DNA of 5,369 nt from Methanobacterium formicicum. Its GTDB lineage: Archaea; Methanobacteriota; Methanobacteria; Methanobacteriales; Methanobacteriaceae. The notes beneath the pieces are model-generated. The model made no database searches and was not told the DNA's origin. It saw nothing but the letters and a program-made list of their open reading frames with translations. The DNA is taken from positions 8,001 to 13,369 of the forward strand of contig NZ_JARVXG010000017.1 in assembly GCF_029848115.1 (NCBI RefSeq). Reading direction: 5' to 3'. Made by a program: the position numbers and the translations under genes. The first letter of the stretch is position 1. Each line of letters begins with the position of its first letter. Positions 1 through 5,369 of this stretch are shown one piece after another.

Positions 1-593
<593 letters not shown>

Positions 594-621
594 AACCCAA
601 ATCACTGATTGGAATAACCAT

Positions 622-657
622 AATAACAGATTTGTAAAAAAGCTAAAATAACAGATT
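622..657. repeat. 11-bp direct repeat in the alaS-marker 16 gap
   Basis: AATAACAGATT occurs exactly at 622-632 and again at 647-657, so the two copies start 25 bases apart, about 2.5 turns of B-DNA. They lie 44-79 bases before the TTG start of the next gene. Paired direct repeats in this position can be operator half-sites, but AT-rich DNA also gives such repeats by chance. No clear TATA box or T-run terminator is seen in the 594-700 gap, so read-through from alaS is possible. Confidence 0.4.
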
Positions 658-689
658 ATTGGTCTAAATCTAAAACACATTGACCTTTC

Positions 690-695
690 AGGTGA
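690..695 (+). promoter_or_regulatory. Ribosome binding site that sets a TTG start
   Basis: AGGTGA matches the anti-Shine-Dalgarno of methanogen 16S rRNA and ends five bases before the TTG at 701. It lies inside the longer open frame that begins at TTG 680, which argues against the 680 start and for 701. Confidence 0.7.
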
Positions 696-700
696 ATACA

Positions 701-1954
<1,254 letters not shown>

Positions 1955-1990
1955 TTATTTTCCTTTTTTGGTCATAGCCTTTTTAGGCCA
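1955..1990 (+). terminator. T-rich terminator after the marker 16 gene
   Basis: Directly after the stop codon lies TTATTTTCCTTTTTTGG (six T at 1964-1969), followed by a second T run at 1980-1984 inside a weak imperfect inverted repeat (ATAGCC / GGCCAT). Archaeal RNA polymerase terminates at T-rich tracts without needing a hairpin. The opposing gene ends at 2003, so the 48-base gap is a convergent junction. No matching T run is seen for the minus strand here. Confidence 0.5.
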
Positions 1991-2002
1991 TAGATTGATA
2001 CA

Positions 2003-2539
2003 CTACTCTGCACTGATACATTCTAAAAGTCCCAATATCTCTTCCAGGACCTGATTCCTGTTTTCTACAGTCAAATTAAAAATAACAACATCTTCCCTGT
2101 TCTTCACCTTTAGAATAAATGGGTGGCGGGATCTCTGGTGGATAACTGCCACCACTGGTTTTTTACTTTCCAGTACCTCCCAAACCACCGGGGAAAAAGA
2201 ACTACTTTTCAGTTCCATGGGTGCAATCTCGTCTATGAACATGTAATCAGAGGTTTCAAGGGCTTTTTCCAGGGCCAAAACTCCTATTTCCCGAATATCT
2301 TCCAGATTAACCCTGTATTTACCAATAGTTGGTCCTTTATCACCTTGCACACTGGCCAGGATTCCTTTTCGACCAGAGGCTATGTCCAGGATATGAAATC
2401 CTGTTCTTTTACCATTTTCCAGTATTGCCGGGCAGTGCATTCCCCCAATGGAATATCCCTGGGCCCGAACCTTGTTTTCTATTTTAAAGAGGATGGTGGT
2501 TTTACCCACTCCAGGGGAACCGGTTATCAGTATGTTCAT
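2003..2539 (-). CDS. THEP1-family nucleoside-triphosphatase
   Basis: 178 residues, the usual size of archaeal/Aquifex-type THEP1 (NTPase_1, formerly DUF265). These P-loop enzymes hydrolyse ATP, GTP and other NTPs slowly in vitro; their cellular role is not settled. Visible motifs in order: Walker A GSPGVGKTT (residues 7-15), the family segment RTGFHILDIASG (45-56), the GPTIGKYRVNLE segment (69-80), Walker B FIDEIAPMEL (101-110, Asp103 and Glu104), and a late IHQRSRHPF segment. All key residues are present and nothing looks truncated. The start is ATG at 2537-2539; upstream there is only a weak GGAT element, and no better in-frame start exists. It is soluble and cytoplasmic by composition. It lies downstream of the zinc-ribbon gene on the same strand, 85 bases away with a T7 tract between them, so it may have its own promoter. 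It converges on the marker 16 gene. Confidence 0.9.
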   Translation of the reverse strand: MNILITGSPGVGKTTILFKIENKVRAQGYSIGGMHCPAILENGKRTGFHILDIASGRKGILASVQGDKGPTIGKYRVNLEDIREIGVLALEKALETSDYMFIDEIAPMELKSSSFSPVVWEVLESKKPVVAVIHQRSRHPFILKVKNREDVVIFNLTVENRNQVLEEILGLLECISAE

Positions 2540-2599
2540 GGTATCCAGATGTGATCTTGTAAGAGATTTATGACCTTAAAGGCAGCGATTAAAAAATTT

Positions 2600-2613
2600 T
2601 AAGTATAAAAAAA
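2600..2613 (-). terminator. T7 tract after the zinc-ribbon gene, also TATA-like
   Basis: Read on the minus strand, CCCTTTTTTTATACTT begins about ten bases after the TGA stop of the zinc-ribbon gene. The seven T (2607-2613) suit an archaeal intrinsic terminator. The same stretch contains TTTATACTTAAAA, which resembles a TATA box about 65 bases before the THEP1 start, so it could serve as terminator, promoter or both. No strong hairpin is present. Confidence 0.4.
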
Positions 2614-2624
2614 GGGAATCCTCA

Positions 2625-3380
2625 TCAGATGATGTTCTTTAGGGTAGTGGAGAAGAAAATGAATCCTAAAACCAGGCCCATCAAGAGTGCCATTACTAAA
2701 AATAGAACAATTGTGCCGGTCATAGAGCTCTTTTTCTCTTGCGATCCGTAATATTCGTCCAGATCATAACCTCTTTTCACTTTATTCCCCCGTTTATAAT
2801 AATTTTTATTAGAATTTGATTTATAACCCTTATTTTTTTTATGTCGGTTATAATAACCCTTATCCCCCTCATATTTTCTTTTATAAGGTTTTTTATTTTC
2901 ATATCCGTTATCATACTCCTTATTATAACCCCTCTCACCAGAATCATACTTATTATCTGACTCATATCCCTGTTTGTAACCTTTGCCTCTTCCAGGAGTC
3001 TGTTTAGTAGGAGATGAATACGGATTACTTTGATTAGTGTCCGGGTGATCATCAGTATGGTCCTCAGTTAGGTGGTATTCTTTAAAATCGGCACCCTGAT
3101 GATCTAACTGATTATGATCCTTATTTTTGTCTTTAAAATTATCAAAATCCTTATATTCTCCAACTATCTCATCATTTTCATGATATGCTTCATATGGATC
3201 TTTATCATAGTCATCCCAATCCTGATAGGGTTCCTGGAAGCTCTCCTCTTCAGGGGAGTATCCACCACGCAGATACTTCTGCTGGAGAGGCTTCTCACTA
3301 GAGTTGAAAACTTCCCGACCACAGTTAGGGCAGTACCTCTCCTTTTTCCCTATTCGAGCACCACAATTTTCACATATCAT
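2625..3380 (-). CDS. Zinc-ribbon protein with Tyr-rich low-complexity tail and C-terminal membrane anchor
   Basis: 251 residues from the ATG at 3378-3380, which puts the zinc ribbon at the very N-terminus as is usual in archaeal proteins of this kind. Cys3/Cys6 and Cys17/Cys20 (C-x2-C-x10-C-x2-C) form the ribbon. Residues ~41-114 are acidic (about 26 Asp/Glu against 6 Lys). Residues ~131-212 are basic, with about 16 tyrosines and seven Gly-Tyr dyads set among Lys, Arg, Asn and Gly. Residues ~222-244 are one strongly hydrophobic helix, followed by only a short tail. This predicts a tail-anchored protein whose ribbon and disordered middle face the cytoplasm. I do not recognise a family beyond the ribbon; the function is unknown. 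It is divergently transcribed from the heliorhodopsin gene, which makes a role in zinc-dependent or membrane signalling thinkable but unproven. In-frame alternatives are GTG 3392 (GGGGATGG only three bases upstream) and TTG 3434 (no ribosome binding site); both would add a Trp-rich stretch before the ribbon. The gene is notably AT-rich in its repeat part. Confidence 0.8.
   Translation of the reverse strand: MICENCGARIGKKERYCPNCGREVFNSSEKPLQQKYLRGGYSPEEESFQEPYQDWDDYDKDPYEAYHENDEIVGEYKDFDNFKDKNKDHNQLDHQGADFKEYHLTEDHTDDHPDTNQSNPYSSPTKQTPGRGKGYKQGYESDNKYDSGERGYNKEYDNGYENKKPYKRKYEGDKGYYNRHKKNKGYKSNSNKNYYKRGNKVKRGYDLDEYYGSQEKKSSMTGTIVLFLVMALLMGLVLGFIFFSTTLKNII
2745..2990 (-). repeat. Degenerate repeats encoding Gly-Tyr units
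   Basis: This part of the zinc-ribbon gene is built from degenerate short units around a GGTTAT/GGATAT core, encoding KGY, QGY, RGY and NGY. On the plus strand near-identical copies are visible, such as TTATAACCCTTAT at 2821-2833 and TAATAACCCTTAT at 2851-2863. Spacing is irregular (roughly 4 to 19 codons) and it stays in frame, so it looks like an expanded low-complexity coding repeat rather than an intergenic element. Confidence 0.55.
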
Positions 3381-3687
3381 CCTGAACCACACATACCATC
3401 CCCAGATCTGGAAGTGTTTAATTGCGATTTTCAATTGGGCTTTATGGTAATAATAAGAACCATTACGCCAAATTTCATATAATTTATGATTATAATTTTA
3501 TCTAAACATACATAAATCATTTTCCAGTTAAAATAAGATGGTATTACCACGGAAAAGCCATTCCCTAAAAATTATAATTAATAGGTTAAGACATGTGCAG
3601 GCAACTATTTTTTTAAAAACAATTTCAGGCGACCTATCATTTATTAGCATTATCCATCAAATAATAGTAAGAAGGGGGTATTTCTTT
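3381..3687. promoter_or_regulatory. Divergent intergenic region between zinc-ribbon and heliorhodopsin genes
   Basis: These 307 bases hold no gene I can support. They are very AT-rich and should carry promoters for both directions. For the plus strand, AAAAATTATAATTAA (around 3567-3581) is a TATA-like element that would place a start of transcription near 3605 and leave a leader of about 80 bases; the T7A5 tract at 3608-3619 is another candidate. For the minus strand, AAATTATATGAAATT (3471-3485 read in reverse) is TATA-like. The 9-mer ATTATAATT occurs at 3489-3497 and 3571-3579, once near each presumed promoter. No riboswitch fold or strong hairpin is visible. An open frame covers 3538-3687 ahead of the heliorhodopsin, but it has no ribosome binding site. 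Confidence 0.45.
3672..3678 (+). promoter_or_regulatory. Ribosome binding site of the heliorhodopsin gene
   Basis: AAGGGGG sits nine bases before the ATG at 3688. It is the only purine-rich Shine-Dalgarno-like element near any in-frame start here, and it decides for a 273-residue protein rather than the 323-residue frame from 3538. Confidence 0.65.
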
Positions 3688-4509
3688 ATGGATAATGAGA
3701 GCAGAAGGAAAATAATTGCCGAGTCGCCCATTACCTTTGGGGGTTTGAAGAAGCTAAATATTGGTGCCGGTGCACTGCACCTTATCCAGGGGTTGATCAT
3801 GATTGCCCTGGGTTTGTGGTTGACCTGGACACAGGATATCTACACTTTCTATATTAAATTTAAGATACTGTCCCTTGCACCACCAAGTTTTCAAATTGCA
3901 CCTGATCCAACTGTTGCTTTCACAGTCAGCTACCTGGGAGTTATACTTGCCTCGTTTTTACTGATTTCAGCCATTGCCCATTTCACCATTGCCTTTTTAA
4001 AGAACAAAAGTTACAATGAAAACCTTAAAAAGGGCATGAATCCCTACCGCTGGTTCGAATACTTCTTCTCCAGTTCCATCATGCTGGTAATCATTGCTAC
4101 CTTTGTAGGAGTGTGGGATTTATGGTCGCTGGTGATGATCTTCGTTCTCAACGCGGTTACCATGCTGTGCGGATACCTGATGGAAAAGATCAATTACTAC
4201 ACCAAAGAAACAGACTGGTCCGCCTATCTGGTGGGATGTCTCTCGGGATTTGTTCCCTGGATAGTGCTGGCTGCCTATTTCATCGCCGCCCTGGGATCCA
4301 CTGAAACCAATCCACCGACCTTTGTCTACGCCATACTGGCCATATACTTCATAATGTTCAACACTTTCTCCATTAACATGGTCCTCCAGTATAAAGGTGT
4401 GGGAAAATGGAAGGACTATCTCTACGGTGAACGAGTGTACATTATTCTCAGTTTAATTGCCAAAACTGCCCTGGCCTGGCTTACCTTTGTGGGCATATTT
4501 GCACCGTAA
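3688..4509 (+). CDS. Heliorhodopsin (type-3 rhodopsin)
   Basis: 273 residues, close to the usual 250-270 of heliorhodopsins, which are retinal-binding seven-helix photoreceptors with an inverted topology (N-terminus inside). Helices lie at about 24-46, 78-104, 118-142, 143-166, 177-203, 209-234 and 247-270, with a long outside loop between helices 1 and 2 (47-77). Diagnostic residues are all present: Lys259 in SLIAKTALAW for the retinal Schiff base, with Ser255 four residues before it; Glu124 in NPYRWFEYFFSSS as counterion, with Arg121 and Asn118; His31 in helix 1 and His98 in helix 2; Glu166 ending helix 4. The counterion-to-lysine distance of 135 residues agrees with the prototype 48C12 (Glu107 to Lys241, from memory). 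NMVLQYKGVGKW before helix 7 is also typical. Known members have slow photocycles, and most show no ion pumping; sensory roles are favoured. The start is fixed by a good ribosome binding site. It is divergent from the zinc-ribbon gene, and a hydrolase gene follows on the same strand. No histidine kinase or retinal gene is visible nearby. An ion-pumping type-1 rhodopsin is unlikely. Confidence 0.92.
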   Translation: MDNESRRKIIAESPITFGGLKKLNIGAGALHLIQGLIMIALGLWLTWTQDIYTFYIKFKILSLAPPSFQIAPDPTVAFTVSYLGVILASFLLISAIAHFTIAFLKNKSYNENLKKGMNPYRWFEYFFSSSIMLVIIATFVGVWDLWSLVMIFVLNAVTMLCGYLMEKINYYTKETDWSAYLVGCLSGFVPWIVLAAYFIAALGSTETNPPTFVYAILAIYFIMFNTFSINMVLQYKGVGKWKDYLYGERVYIILSLIAKTALAWLTFVGIFAP

Positions 4510-4573
4510 ACATTCTGTTATTCCCCAAAATAGAAGAAAATAGTTTCATAAGTAAGGGAACAGGTACCCGAGT

Positions 4574-4578
4574 GGAGG
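4574..4578 (+). promoter_or_regulatory. Ribosome binding site of the hydrolase gene
   Basis: GGAGG abuts the ATG at 4579 with no spacer, which would not allow normal initiation there, but it is nine bases from the in-frame TTG at 4588. This favours the TTG as the real start. The 4510-4587 gap after the heliorhodopsin gene shows no convincing TATA box or T-run terminator, so read-through from that gene is possible. Confidence 0.45.
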
Positions 4579-4587
4579 ATGTGGGAG

Positions 4588-5331
<744 letters not shown>

Positions 5332-5338
5332 GAAACAA

Positions 5339-5363
5339 AAACTAACTGGGAACTAAACTAACT
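5339..5363. repeat. Short 9-bp direct repeat after the hydrolase gene
   Basis: AAACTAACT occurs at 5339-5347 and 5355-5363, sixteen bases apart, in the last 38 bases of the window. It is short, AT-rich and may be chance; its context is cut by the window end. Confidence 0.25.
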
Positions 5364-5369
5364 AGAACT

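Noticed and set aside
1971..1993. Bidirectional hairpin terminator between the convergent genes
   Set aside because: The stem is only about five pairs with a mismatch. The T-rich tracts alone support termination on the plus strand, and nothing comparable exists on the minus strand.
2123..2554. Plus-strand open frame of 143 codons opposite the THEP1 gene
   Set aside because: It is antisense to a clear P-loop NTPase with intact motifs, and its translation has no recognisable domain or ribosome binding site.
2745..2990. CRISPR-like or tandem intergenic repeat array
   Set aside because: The units are short, degenerate and unevenly spaced, stay in frame and encode GY-rich protein.
3381..3434. 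Longer zinc-ribbon protein starting at TTG 3434
   Set aside because: There is no ribosome binding site at this TTG, and the extension puts a Trp-rich stretch ahead of a ribbon that normally begins at the N-terminus.
2777..3482. Several open frames overlapping the zinc-ribbon gene on both strands (2777-3052 minus, 2816-3007 plus, 3114-3482 plus)
   Set aside because: They come from the AT-rich low-complexity composition of the real gene. The plus-strand hydrophobic frame 3114-3482 looks membrane-like only because it reads the complement of Asp/Lys/Asn codons.
3538..3687. Fifty-residue N-terminal extension of the heliorhodopsin frame from ATG 3538
   Set aside because: There is no ribosome binding site at 3538, the DNA is intergenic in composition, the predicted residues match no heliorhodopsin N-terminus, and a strong AAGGGGG precedes ATG 3688.
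3688..4509. Type-1 (bacteriorhodopsin-like) pump or unrelated seven-helix transporter
   Set aside because: Helix 3 carries the heliorhodopsin RWFEY motif rather than a type-1 D-x-x-T/D pump motif, and the helix 1 and 2 histidines and helix 7 SLIAK pattern are those of heliorhodopsins.

Overview
The window looks like chromosomal DNA from a methanogenic archaeon, most likely of the Methanobacterium/Methanobacteriales type. The reasons are a C-terminal piece of an archaeal-style alanyl-tRNA synthetase, a DUF39 plus double [4Fe-4S] protein of the 'methanogenesis marker 16' type (a family I know only from methanogens), an archaeal THEP1-type NTPase, purine-rich ribosome binding sites, a TTG start, AT-rich intergenic DNA and TATA-like elements. 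The genus is inferred, not proven.

Layout. Bases 1-593 (+) are the 3' end of alaS, cut by the window edge. After a 107-base gap with an 11-bp direct repeat comes the marker-16 metalloprotein gene (701-1954, +), followed by a T-rich terminator. Facing it, on the minus strand, is a THEP1-family nucleoside triphosphatase gene (2003-2539). Upstream of that, also on the minus strand, is a tail-anchored zinc-ribbon protein (2625-3380) with an acidic segment, then a tyrosine-rich basic low-complexity segment, then one C-terminal membrane helix. A 307-base AT-rich divergent region (3381-3687) separates it from the plus-strand gene 3688-4509. That gene encodes a seven-helix membrane protein I identify as a heliorhodopsin (type-3 rhodopsin): retinal-binding Lys259, counterion Glu124 and both characteristic histidines are present. 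The last gene (4588-5331, +; alternative start 4579) is a membrane-anchored, apparently extracellular and heavily N-glycosylatable alpha/beta hydrolase. The final 38 bases hold only a short direct repeat.

How the parts fit. The left half (alaS, marker 16, THEP1) is mainly housekeeping and methanogen-specific metabolism. The right half is the exciting part: a light-sensing heliorhodopsin in what should be a strict anaerobe, transcribed back-to-back with a membrane-anchored zinc-ribbon/disordered-tail protein and followed on the same strand by a surface hydrolase. No retinal biosynthesis gene and no histidine kinase is visible here, so chromophore source and signalling partner are open. The zinc-ribbon protein is the best candidate partner in this window, but that is inference from position only.
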